Source of the DNA: Lawsonibacter sp.
GTDB taxonomy: Bacteria > Bacillota > Clostridia > Oscillospirales > Oscillospiraceae
Assembly: GCA_022794495.1 (NCBI GenBank)
Contig: JAAWEX010000004.1
Coordinates: 1-33,639, forward strand
Length of the DNA: 33,639 nt
Direction of reading: 5' to 3'
The notes under the pieces: model-generated
Seen by the model: the letters and a program-made list of their open reading frames with translations, nothing else
Databases searched by the model: none
Told to the model about the DNA's origin: nothing
Shown here: piece after piece, positions 8,182 through 15,476 of the stretch
Layout of the letters: each line of letters starts with the position of its first letter
Position numbering within the stretch: the stretch's first letter is position 1
Translations under genes and position numbers: made by a program

Positions 8182-8247
8182 GAGGGAGTTTTCAAAGAGA
8201 AGTGCCCTGCTGCACATTTTACCCTGTGTAAATTTCTATGACATCCC

Positions 8248-8275
8248 TGTAGGGGAGGCTAATAGCCGCCCCACA
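8248..8275. repeat. Short GTAGGGG hairpin repeat
   Basis: TGTAGGGGAGGCT (8248-8260), loop AAT, AGCCGCCCCACA (8264-8275). The arms are complementary apart from one extra base and one wobble pair. It lies between the divergent ychF promoter and the end of the gntR gene, so it may also act as that operon's terminator hairpin, although no clear T-run follows. Confidence 0.55.
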
Positions 8276-8285
8276 GAAGAGCCAC

Positions 8286-9008
8286 TTAGGATTCAGAAAA
8301 ATCCTTTCTAACATCCCCATAAATCGCCTGATAGTGCTGGTAATTAGGAAACTTATTCTGGAAATGCTCCGCCATGCACCGCGCGGCCCCCGCGGAGTTC
8401 CCAGCTTTAATGGCCTCAAAAATTCTCAGATGGCTTTTATAAAAATCCTTTCCATCCGTATAGCTGATATGGTCTGAGATCAGGCCCATCATACTGGAAT
8501 AGATAGACTCAATCAGTTTGTTATCGCAGAGCTCAACGATTTGATAGTGGAACAGATTGTTATAAAATTTCCGTTTTGCCATGTCCGCGCCAGCTTCCGT
8601 CTCCCGTCTCATGGCATCCATCAGCTCCTGAAACTCCGCCAACTGCTCCCGGGTAATTTTCACCGCCGCCAGGGCCGCCATTTGGACCTCCATAATATAG
8701 CGGAACTCCAAAATGTCATCTCCGTTTTTGTGGTCCAGATAAGAACGGACAGCCAGGGGATTGAGAAGCTCTACCGAGTCTGAGGCGACGTAATTCCCAT
8801 CACCCTGGCGGCTGCGGATAACCCCCATCATTTCCAGCGCGCTGATAGCCTGCTTCAATGCGGGACGTCCCACCTGAAGCATCTCCGCCAGCTGCCGCTC
8901 GGGAGGAAGGCGGTCTCCTTTTTTCAGCTCCCCCCGCTCAATCATGTCCTGAATCTGCGCGGCAATTTTTTTATATACAGATACATTGCTCTCGATTGGC
9001 TGAAACAT
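8286..9008 (-). CDS. GntR-family regulator, FadR subfamily (FCD domain)
   Basis: Transcription regulator of 240 residues: an N-terminal winged helix-turn-helix (about 8-75; RLPPERQLAEMLQVGRPALKQAI and GVIRSRQGDGNYV are the GntR signatures) and a C-terminal all-helical FCD ligand-binding domain (about 95-220). FCD metal/ligand His positions are visible as FHYQI, SHLRIF and AEHF. Members usually bind an organic or amino acid and release DNA. It is the last gene of a minus-strand cluster with an aminotransferase, two NhaC antiporters and a TauE/SafE permease, and a perfect TTGGT-N3-ACCAA site, the operator type of this subfamily, sits at that operon's promoter (13845). I infer that it is the local repressor. 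The ligand is unknown. Confidence 0.94.
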   Translation of the reverse strand: MFQPIESNVSVYKKIAAQIQDMIERGELKKGDRLPPERQLAEMLQVGRPALKQAISALEMMGVIRSRQGDGNYVASDSVELLNPLAVRSYLDHKNGDDILEFRYIMEVQMAALAAVKITREQLAEFQELMDAMRRETEAGADMAKRKFYNNLFHYQIVELCDNKLIESIYSSMMGLISDHISYTDGKDFYKSHLRIFEAIKAGNSAGAARCMAEHFQNKFPNYQHYQAIYGDVRKDFSES

Positions 9009-9082
9009 ATCAAATGTACCTTTCTGTTAAATTTTGATTCATGTATCTGCATTTTATCACACGGGGGCGTTGAAAATCAAGC

Positions 9083-9877
9083 CTAAAGAAACTGATAAAA
9101 GTTGTAGACGCATATTGCCATAATAACGCCCATCAGCCCCAGAAAAAGCCTGTTCACCGCTGCCGCGTCCATTTTCTGGTTCAGCGCCCGGCCTGCCATA
9201 CCTCCTCCAATCCCGCCGGCAATCATCAAAAGCAGCATACCGGCCTCGATATCGGGGACCGACCCCGTCCAGCAGGTGTAGAGCAGGCTGGCGGCTTGAG
9301 AAAAAAAGATGATGTACAGGGAATTCTGCGCTGCGGCTTTCATATCCATGGAAAATAAAAAAAACAGGACAATCAGGTCGATAGGCCCGCCTCCAATTCC
9401 CAAAAACGACGACATCAGCCCCAGAGCCCCGCCGGCCAGAAGACAGGAAAAGGGATTGGTGAGATGATAGGTTCTGATCCGGTCCCGCTTGACGGTGTAG
9501 AGCATCAGGCCCAGCATCACGAAAAACAGGCAGCACGACTGGACCGCTCCCACCCGCTCTGAGTTCGGAAGCCTGGACAGCAGAACACGAAAAATCTCCT
9601 TTCCCGCGATGCCGCCGAGGGCTGCGCCAATAGCCAAAGGCGTGCTCACGCTGCGGTTAATCAGGGTATCCCCCTTTTTAAACGCCCGGAGCATGGAGCA
9701 GCTGGTCATAGACAGGACGGTGCAGGCCGACAAAAAGCTGACTGCCGCTACGCTCAGACCGCTGACCGCGTCCAGGACTGGCTTAATCAGCACGCCGCCG
9801 CCAATGCCGCAGATCGCCCCCACAACAGACGCGCCAAAGCTGACGGCCAAAAATAATAGATACAGACCAACACCCAT
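9083..9877 (-). CDS. TauE/SafE (TSUP) family permease
   Basis: Membrane protein of 264 residues with about eight hydrophobic segments and the family's internal duplication, seen as two glycine motifs, GAICGIGGGVLIKP (about 20-33) and SSFLGIGGGPIDLI (about 155-168). TSUP proteins export sulfite, sulfoacetate or related organosulfur anions, or move other small organic anions. It lies 23 bases downstream of an NhaC-like gene and 74 bases upstream of gntR on the same strand, so it belongs to the aminotransferase-NhaC operon. The combination suggests disposal of a product made from an amino acid, perhaps a sulfonated one; this is inference. Confidence 0.93.
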   Translation of the reverse strand: MGVGLYLLFLAVSFGASVVGAICGIGGGVLIKPVLDAVSGLSVAAVSFLSACTVLSMTSCSMLRAFKKGDTLINRSVSTPLAIGAALGGIAGKEIFRVLLSRLPNSERVGAVQSCCLFFVMLGLMLYTVKRDRIRTYHLTNPFSCLLAGGALGLMSSFLGIGGGPIDLIVLFFLFSMDMKAAAQNSLYIIFFSQAASLLYTCWTGSVPDIEAGMLLLMIAGGIGGGMAGRALNQKMDAAAVNRLFLGLMGVIMAICVYNFYQFL

Positions 9878-9900
9878 GATATCCTTCCTTCCCTGTCGTT

Positions 9901-11295
9901 CTATTTTTTAGCGCCGCGCCTTCTGCCATAGGAGAGGGCCTCCAGCAGGATATAACAGAGCAGAATCAGCGCAGGTACCGCTATAAGGAAGCCTGTTTGA
10001 CCATCCTCCACCCCCATCAGCGCAGCGGGCGTTATAACATTGGAGTGCCATGGAATCCAAAGGCTCATAAAGAGACAGCCCACAAAAGCGGAACGGACTA
10101 AATCCAGCCGGTTCCATCCCCTTTTTGCATAGATTGGCGCCAGACATGAGGCCGTAAAAATAAAGGAGCACATCCCGGAGGCCGATATCAAATTGGTGAC
10201 AAAGCCCGCTAAAACGGTGACAAGGTCTCCTTTCCAGCTCTGGTCCGCCCAATTCAGCAGCGGGCCCAGCACCGCCTCGGTCACGCCTCCACTCTCAAAC
10301 AGGCCAAACAGGGCAAAGGCAAACACAAATAAAATAGCGGTGTCCGCCATGCTTTTGATTCCGCCGGTCTCAAAGACCCGCAGCAAATCTCCCGTCCAGT
10401 CAGAAAAATTTCCGCCCTCCCAAAGGGCCTGCACCGCCTGTTTTACCGAAACGCGCTGATAAAACAGCGACAGCAGAACCCCGGCCAGTGCGCCGGACGC
10501 CAGAGTAATCACCGTCGGCTGCCGTTTGACCAGCAGAACCACCACAAGCACCAGGGGCAGAAGCGCGGGCCATCCCAGCCGCATCGAGACAGTCAGTTCC
10601 TGGTAAAACGCTTCCCCTCCGGCTTCTGTTCCGCCCTCCAAGGGGACCAGGCGGTTTAAGACCCCATACATCACCGCGCACAGCACGGCAGCCGGGCCTG
10701 TCATTCTTCCCTGATACCGAATGCTTTTCATCAGATCCACACCGGCCAGAGAGGCCGCCGCATTGGTGCAGTCCGCCGCGGGGGACAGGGCATACCCGAG
10801 AAAACCGCCCGCCGTAACCGCGCCGACGCACAGCTGAGCCGGAAACCCCATAGATCTGCCCGTCGCCAAAAGCACTGCGCCAACCGTGCCGCAGGCGCCG
10901 AATACCGTCCCGGTCAGAAAGGCAAACAGAAGAACCACGCAAAAGGCGACAGGAAGATACCACTGAGCGCGGATGATCGAAACGCCCACCGCGGTCATGA
11001 ACGGAATGGCGCCGCACTGATTCCAGGCTCCGATCATTGCTCCAGAACAAAAGAGAATCAGAATGGGAGAGACCGCCTTTTTGCAGGAATCGGTCATGCC
11101 GGTTTGCAGTGCTTCAAACGGATACCCTTTCCCACGCAGAAGCAGAAACGAAGCTGTCCAGGCCAGAAAAAAGAGGGGCTGAACCTTTGTTTGAAGCAAA
11201 AGGGTGGGGAGAAGGATCACCAAAAAGGAGACTGACAAAATCAGCAGAGCATATCCGAACGGAAGCTGCTCCCGTTTGGGATGTTCGTCTCTCAT
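9901..11295 (-). CDS. NhaC-family Na+/H+ antiporter (copy 2)
   Basis: Polytopic membrane protein of 464 residues with about eleven or twelve segments, in the NhaC branch of the ion transporter superfamily. Typical pieces are the LTGTVFGACGTVGAVLLATG segment, GGFLGYALSPAADCTNAAAS, which corresponds to the SPLSDTT region of classical NhaC, and a C-terminal SLWIPWHSNVITPAALMGV. NhaC members include Na+/H+ antiporters and substrate:H+/Na+ exchangers such as malate/lactate antiporters, so an organic-acid or amino-acid exchange role is possible. It is the more divergent of two adjacent NhaC genes: the SPLSDTTN motif reads SPAADCTN. A stem-loop separates it from the upstream copy. Confidence 0.9.
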   Translation of the reverse strand: MRDEHPKREQLPFGYALLILSVSFLVILLPTLLLQTKVQPLFFLAWTASFLLLRGKGYPFEALQTGMTDSCKKAVSPILILFCSGAMIGAWNQCGAIPFMTAVGVSIIRAQWYLPVAFCVVLLFAFLTGTVFGACGTVGAVLLATGRSMGFPAQLCVGAVTAGGFLGYALSPAADCTNAAASLAGVDLMKSIRYQGRMTGPAAVLCAVMYGVLNRLVPLEGGTEAGGEAFYQELTVSMRLGWPALLPLVLVVVLLVKRQPTVITLASGALAGVLLSLFYQRVSVKQAVQALWEGGNFSDWTGDLLRVFETGGIKSMADTAILFVFAFALFGLFESGGVTEAVLGPLLNWADQSWKGDLVTVLAGFVTNLISASGMCSFIFTASCLAPIYAKRGWNRLDLVRSAFVGCLFMSLWIPWHSNVITPAALMGVEDGQTGFLIAVPALILLCYILLEALSYGRRRGAKK

Positions 11296-11316
11296 AAGAA
11301 CCTCCTGTCATGAAGA

Positions 11317-11346
11317 AACAGGGACTGTAGCCACGCAGTCCCTGTT
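11317..11346 (-). other. Intercistronic stem-loop between the two NhaC genes
   Basis: AACAGGGACTG (11317-11327) and CAGTCCCTGTT (11336-11346) form a perfect 11-bp stem. On the minus-strand transcript it is followed by TCTTC, too weak for a full terminator, so partial termination or differential mRNA stability within the operon is likely. Confidence 0.6.
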
Positions 11347-11366
11347 CCCTTTGCTGCTTTGGAAGC

Positions 11367-12800
11367 TTATACCTCGGCCTGCTGTGTGCCGCCCATCTCG
11401 GCGCGTGGAATCCTGGCGATGCCAAATCCTGTAAAGCCCCAGAGGATGGCAAACAGGAAGCCGGTGTAACAGAAAATGGTCCAGGGGAAATATTCCATCG
11501 TAGGCACGCCCAAAGTGCCCGCCATGTATGCTCCTCCGGCAGACCAGGGCACCAAGGGGATGACGCAGGTGCCGGCGTCCTCCAGCGTCCGGGAGAGGTT
11601 CTTAGCGTCCAGTCCCCGCTCCTGGAAGGCATCCTTAAACAGCTCGCCGCACAAGAGAATCGGAATATAGGCGTTGCCCACCACAATTCCGGTAATCAGG
11701 GTGGCAATAACAGTTACCAAAATCAGGGAGCCATCGCTGTGGACAAAGCTCTTCAGGGTATCCAGAATCGTCTCCATAAAGCCGCCCGCGCTCATGGCCC
11801 CCGCGAACAGGAAGGCGCATAGGACCTTCAGCACAGTGGTCATCATGCTGTTCATGCCGCCCCGCTCCAGAAGAGCTTTGATGGGAGCGGCGACAGCCTC
11901 GGGATCAATCGCCGGGAGCATGGACAGCTGGAAGCCCCCAAAGCCCGCCGTGATGACAGAACCGATTGCCGCCCCCTGGAATATCATTGCCAGAGCGCCC
12001 GCCGTCAGGGCGGCGGTGAACATAACCGGAATGGTGGGCTTTCCCATGGCCGACCCCACCAGAACGATAATCAGCGGGAGCAGAAGCAGCAGATTAAACT
12101 GGAACGTGGAGGCCAGGCCGTCCATCATCTCGGTGGCAGCGGAGGACTCGGCGGTGGAGACCACCGCGCTGGAGCGGCCCGCGATGAAGTAGACTGCCAG
12201 GCAGACCAGGCTGGCCGGGAGTGTGGTATAGAACATATGCCGGATGTGCTCAAACAGAGTTGTCCCGGCGGCTACCGGGGCCAGATTGGTGGTGTCGGAG
12301 AGAGGGGACATCTTATCGCCGAAATAAGCGCCCGAGATAATGGCGCCGGCCGCCGCCGCCATATTGACGCCAAGCCCGGAGGCGACGCCGATCAGGGCCA
12401 GGCCCACCGTGCCCACGGAGCCGAAGGAGGTGCCGGTGCAGACGGAGACAATGACCGTGATGATAAAGGCGGACACAAGGAACATGGACGGGCTGAGCAG
12501 CTTCAGGCCATAGTAGATCATCATGGGGATGGTGCCGGAGAGCATCCATGTGCCAATAATCAGGCCGACAAACACAAAGATAAAAATGGCCATAAAGGAT
12601 TTCCCGATTTTTTCCGATACCGCCTCCGATACCTGATCCCAGGTGGTGCCGTACAGCCGGGCCAGCACGACAGTGAAGAAAGAGACGACCAGCAAAAGCA
12701 GCTCCACACTATAGCGGTATATTCCGAAGCCAATTCCCATCACCAGGGCCATCACAATGATGGGCAGGACCGCAACAGCAAATGGGGGTTTTTTATTCAT
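11367..12800 (-). CDS. NhaC-family Na+/H+ antiporter (copy 1)
   Basis: Membrane antiporter of 477 residues with about eleven segments. Family motifs are CTGTSFGSVGTVGLALIGVA, GAYFGDKMSPLSDTTNLAP (the NhaC signature region) and a C-terminal CVIPLVPWSAGGAYMAGTLGV. NhaC proteins exchange Na+ for H+, and relatives exchange organic acids. Start: ATG 12800 has AGGTGA five bases upstream; an in-frame GTG at 12809 with AAGGG upstream is an equally possible start adding three residues. It begins 39 bases after the stop of the aminotransferase gene and is followed by a second, divergent NhaC gene, a tandem pair that is unusual for simple pH control and suggests two substrates or an exchanger pair tied to the aminotransferase. 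Confidence 0.93.
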   Translation of the reverse strand: MNKKPPFAVAVLPIIVMALVMGIGFGIYRYSVELLLLVVSFFTVVLARLYGTTWDQVSEAVSEKIGKSFMAIFIFVFVGLIIGTWMLSGTIPMMIYYGLKLLSPSMFLVSAFIITVIVSVCTGTSFGSVGTVGLALIGVASGLGVNMAAAAGAIISGAYFGDKMSPLSDTTNLAPVAAGTTLFEHIRHMFYTTLPASLVCLAVYFIAGRSSAVVSTAESSAATEMMDGLASTFQFNLLLLLPLIIVLVGSAMGKPTIPVMFTAALTAGALAMIFQGAAIGSVITAGFGGFQLSMLPAIDPEAVAAPIKALLERGGMNSMMTTVLKVLCAFLFAGAMSAGGFMETILDTLKSFVHSDGSLILVTVIATLITGIVVGNAYIPILLCGELFKDAFQERGLDAKNLSRTLEDAGTCVIPLVPWSAGGAYMAGTLGVPTMEYFPWTIFCYTGFLFAILWGFTGFGIARIPRAEMGGTQQAEV

Positions 12801-12839
12801 ATGAGTCACCTGTTACCCTTTCTTCTCAATTTTGCCTGA

Positions 12840-13778
12840 TTAGTCAATGGACTCTCCCAAGGTTTCGGTCATCTTTTTGTATTCCTCCGCAAATTTTACA
12901 GTGATTGGGCCCGGAACCTGCTGGCCAATCTTTTTTCCGTCGATCATTTTAACCGGCACAATTTCGCCTACGGTACCGCAGATGAATACCTCGTCAGCGT
13001 TGTAGTACTCAGAGACGGAGACATTGCGCTCCTGTACCTCCATTCCCATATCCTTGGCAATCTGAATCATGGTTCTCCTGGTAATGCCGGGGAGCTGGGA
13101 GTCCAGAGTAGGTAAAACCAAGGCCCCATCCTTGATCATTTGCAGGTTGGTGGAGTTTGTCTCCGCCACATAGCCGTTTTGGTCCAGCATAATGGCCTCG
13201 TCGGCTCCCTGGCGGATGGCCTCGCAGGCCGCCATGATCTGGTTGAGCTGGTTGCAGCAGTGAATCTTTGGGTCCATGTAAGAGGGGGAGTAGCGCTTGA
13301 GCCAGGTGGTAATCAGAGTAATACCGTCTTTATTGAAAATCGGAGGCTTCTGGTCTACGCAGATTACAATGGAGGACTGCGTGATGTTCAATGTGGGGTG
13401 CATGCCGGTCTGGGCCTTGAAGCCTCTAGTGACCTGAAGGCGCATGTGAATGTCGTGGAAACCGGCCTCAATATTTCTTTTTACCAGCTCCTTAACAATC
13501 TGCTTCATCTCGTCCTTGGTCTTGCCAATCTCAATGCCCAGAGTATAGCAGGACTCATACAGCCGCTTGATGTGCTCGTCCAGCCGGTATACCCTCCGGT
13601 CATAAGCGCGGATCCCCTCATACACGCCGTCGCCGTGCTGGAAGCCGCTGTCGTAAACAGAGATGACCGCTTCTGATTTTCTTACGAAGTCCCCATTAAC
13701 ATAGAGAATTGTATCCGCAATTTTTTCACCATTCAGCATAATGGAGCCGTCAGGGGTAAGCTGGGACAGTTTGTACAT
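12840..13778 (-). CDS. Class IV aminotransferase-like protein (BCAT/DAAT fold), catalytic Lys replaced by His
   Basis: PLP fold-type IV protein of 312 residues resembling branched-chain and D-amino-acid aminotransferases. Conserved features: GDGVYEGIRAY (49-59) and FRL.EH-like VYRLDEHIKRL; AETNSTN (205-211) with the Glu that contacts the PLP ring nitrogen; GITRRTMIQIA (231-241); and ADEVFICGT..EIVPV (261-276). The segment normally reading xIKSxNYLNN carries K171-I-H173-C-C-N176-Q-L-N: aligned on the invariant Asn, the PLP-binding Lys position is His173, while a Lys lies two residues earlier. The enzyme may be inactive as a transaminase, use another Lys, or do different chemistry. Start ATG 13778 has GGAGGAG upstream; a TTG at 13796 includes that site and is rejected. 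It is first in the NhaC/TauE/GntR operon. Confidence 0.88.
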   Translation of the reverse strand: MYKLSQLTPDGSIMLNGEKIADTILYVNGDFVRKSEAVISVYDSGFQHGDGVYEGIRAYDRRVYRLDEHIKRLYESCYTLGIEIGKTKDEMKQIVKELVKRNIEAGFHDIHMRLQVTRGFKAQTGMHPTLNITQSSIVICVDQKPPIFNKDGITLITTWLKRYSPSYMDPKIHCCNQLNQIMAACEAIRQGADEAIMLDQNGYVAETNSTNLQMIKDGALVLPTLDSQLPGITRRTMIQIAKDMGMEVQERNVSVSEYYNADEVFICGTVGEIVPVKMIDGKKIGQQVPGPITVKFAEEYKKMTETLGESID

Positions 13779-13844
13779 TGTAGTCTCCTCCTTCAATGAT
13801 GCTTCTTATTATGTTTCGCTTTGGGTATTTGGTGTTATGGACAT

Positions 13845-13857
13845 TTGGTAATACCAA
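13845..13857. promoter_or_regulatory. FadR/GntR-type operator TTGGT-AAT-ACCAA
   Basis: Perfect 5-3-5 inverted repeat TTGGTAATACCAA. Its first base on the minus strand is the last one of the -10 box, so a bound dimer would cover the transcription start. The pattern TGGT-N3-ACCA is the known site type for FCD-domain GntR regulators, one of which is encoded at the end of the same operon. A half-site, ATTTGGT, repeats at 13827, 16 bases from the one in the operator. Confidence 0.75.
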
Positions 13858-13885
13858 TAATAAACGACCATACAGAGTTTGTCAA
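13857..13885 (-). promoter_or_regulatory. Sigma70 promoter of the aminotransferase-NhaC operon
   Basis: On the minus strand a perfect TTGACA (13885-13880), a 17-base spacer and TATTAT (13862-13857), about 80 bases before the aminotransferase start codon. Confidence 0.85.
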
Positions 13886-13983
13886 GAGATATAAAGAGAT
13901 TTTTTCATAGCAGGGTGTTTTTTGTCATAACACACAGCTTCCTTTGGCCGCTATGGTGTATTTTAACGCCGCAAATAATTGTT

Positions 13984-14013
13984 AAAAGGCTGGCATTCAT
14001 CAGAATGCCAGCC
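13984..14013 (-). terminator. Intrinsic terminator of the aspartokinase operon
   Basis: GGCTGGCATTC (13988-13998), loop ATCA, and its perfect complement (14003-14013). Read on the minus strand the stem is followed by TTTT, in the right place and direction to end lysC transcription. Confidence 0.85.
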
Positions 14014-14026
14014 CTAGCTTGTCGAA

Positions 14027-14050
14027 AGGCCGCCCTGAAAGGGGCGGCCT
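14027..14050. terminator. Second hairpin downstream of lysC
   Basis: AGGCCGCCC (14027-14035) pairs with GGGCGGCCT (14042-14050). On the plus strand it is followed by GTTTTGCTTTT, on the minus strand only by TTCG. It would stop plus-strand transcription entering lysC from the left, or act in tandem with the neighbouring terminator. Confidence 0.6.
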
Positions 14051-14059
14051 GTTTTGCTT

Positions 14060-15283
14060 TTATGCGTTGCCGAACTCGCTGAAAAAGCGGTCGTGGACGG
14101 CCTGGACGGCCCGGTCGGCGTCCCGCTCATCCACCAGGACGGACACCTTAATCTCGCTGGTGGAGATCATGTTGATGTTGATACCGGCGGAGAACAGGGC
14201 CTCAAACATCTTGCAGGCCACGCCGGCGTTGTTCACCATACCGGCGCCCACAATGGACACCTTGGCGATCTCCTCGTTGACCTCCACCGACTTGCAGCCG
14301 ATGGCCTCCTTATACTCCTCCATAACCTCACGGGCGGACTGGGCGTCTCCCCGGGCCACGGTAAAGCTGATATCCTTGCTGCCGTCCCGGCCGATGGACT
14401 GGAGAATGATGTCCACATTGATTCCCTTCTGGGCCAGCAGAGAGAAAATTTTAAAGGCGATGCCGGGCTGGTCGGCCAGCCCCACTAGAGCGATGCGGGC
14501 CACGTCCTTGTCCTTTGCCACGCCGCTGACATGGGTTTTTTCCATAGTCTTTACGACCTCCTTCACTTTTGTACCAGGTTTTCCGCTGAAGCTGGACAGC
14601 ACCTCCAGATTGACGTTGTACCGCTTGGCCATCTCCACCGAGCGGTTGTGGAGCACCTGAGCCCCCAGGCTGGCCAGCTCCAGCATCTCGTCAAAGGTGA
14701 TCTCGTCGATCTTCCGGGCTCCCGTCACATGGCGGGGGTCGGCGGTGTAGACGCCGTCCACGTCGGTGTAGATCTGGCACAGGTCCGCATGCAGGGAGGC
14801 GGCCAGAGCCACGGCGGAGGTGTCGGACCCCCCCCGGCCCAGAGTGGTGACGTCGTCATACTTGTTGATGCCCTGGAAACCGGCCACCAGCACGATCTTC
14901 CGCTTGTCCAGCTCCTTGCGGATGCGCTCGGTGTGGATGCGCTTGATCCGGGCGGCGGAATAGGCTGAATCGGTGAGCATCCCCGCCTGCCAGCCGGTGA
15001 GGGATATGGCCTGATAGCCCATGCGCTCGATGGCCATGGCGCACAGAGCAATGGAGATCTGCTCGCCGGTGGCCAGCAGCATATCCATCTCCCGCTTCGA
15101 GGCCTTGGGATTGAGCTCCCGGGCCTTTTCAATCAGCTCGTCGGTGGTGTCGCCCTGGGCGGACAGAACCACCACCACGCTGTGGCCCTTGCGGTAGGTC
15201 TCGGTGACGATCCGGGCCACGTTGCGGACCTTGTCCGCGTCAGCCACCGAGCTGCCGCCGAATTTTTGTACAATAAGTGCCAT
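14060..15283 (-). CDS. lysC: Aspartokinase
   Basis: Aspartate kinase, first enzyme of lysine/threonine/methionine synthesis (aspartate + ATP to 4-phosphoaspartate), 407 residues, the length of Bacillus LysC-type enzymes. The kinase domain shows KFGGSSV (7-13), LLATGEQIS (69-77) and GRGGSDTSAVA (149-159); two ACT domains follow at about 264-330 and 341-405 (LADQPGIAFKIFSLLAQ and GAGMVNNAGVACKMFEAL), which make the enzyme feedback-sensitive to lysine and/or threonine. Start ATG 15283. It is the last of three genes with pheB and hom; the 193-base gap to hom is filled with palindromic repeats. Two hairpins follow its stop codon. Confidence 0.97.
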   Translation of the reverse strand: MALIVQKFGGSSVADADKVRNVARIVTETYRKGHSVVVVLSAQGDTTDELIEKARELNPKASKREMDMLLATGEQISIALCAMAIERMGYQAISLTGWQAGMLTDSAYSAARIKRIHTERIRKELDKRKIVLVAGFQGINKYDDVTTLGRGGSDTSAVALAASLHADLCQIYTDVDGVYTADPRHVTGARKIDEITFDEMLELASLGAQVLHNRSVEMAKRYNVNLEVLSSFSGKPGTKVKEVVKTMEKTHVSGVAKDKDVARIALVGLADQPGIAFKIFSLLAQKGINVDIILQSIGRDGSKDISFTVARGDAQSAREVMEEYKEAIGCKSVEVNEEIAKVSIVGAGMVNNAGVACKMFEALFSAGININMISTSEIKVSVLVDERDADRAVQAVHDRFFSEFGNA

Positions 15284-15322
15284 GTATGCTATTCCCCCTA
15301 AAGGTTTAAATCAATTCGTCGG

Positions 15323-15341
15323 GGGCGGCCTGTGGCCGCCC
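15323..15341. repeat. GC-rich hairpin, GGGCGGCC-TGT-GGCCGCCC
   Basis: Perfect 8-bp inverted repeat with a TGT loop, 40 bases upstream of lysC. It is similar in core sequence to the hairpins at 8248 and 16716. Confidence 0.55.
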
Positions 15342-15361
15342 GCGATTCCCAAACGGTATCA

Positions 15362-15466
15362 TGTAGGGCGCGACGACCTCGGCGCGCCGCCCGAAACAAG
15401 CCGGCACGTTGCTGCGAGCCGGGCACATTGGACAGGCGCGGGCCGCCGGGGTCGTCGGCCCCTACA
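15362..15466. repeat. 105-bp palindromic, MITE-like element between hom and lysC
   Basis: It starts TGTAGGGCGCGACGACCTCG and ends with the inverted match of TGTAGGGGCCGACGACCCCG, so the terminal inverted repeats are about 30 bases long and imperfect. Between them lies a unique middle of about 45 bases. No open reading frame is inside. The size and structure fit a non-autonomous mobile repeat or a REP/BIME-like element; which of these it is cannot be told from one window. Confidence 0.65.
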
Positions 15467-15476
15467 TTCTATTCCG

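Noticed and set aside
7185-8231. 348-codon plus-strand frame opposite ychF
   Set aside because: Shadow of a certain gene; composition is typical of GC-skewed antisense frames.
13779-13796. TTG 13796 as start of the aminotransferase
   Set aside because: Those codons contain the GGAGGAG ribosome binding site that serves ATG 13778.
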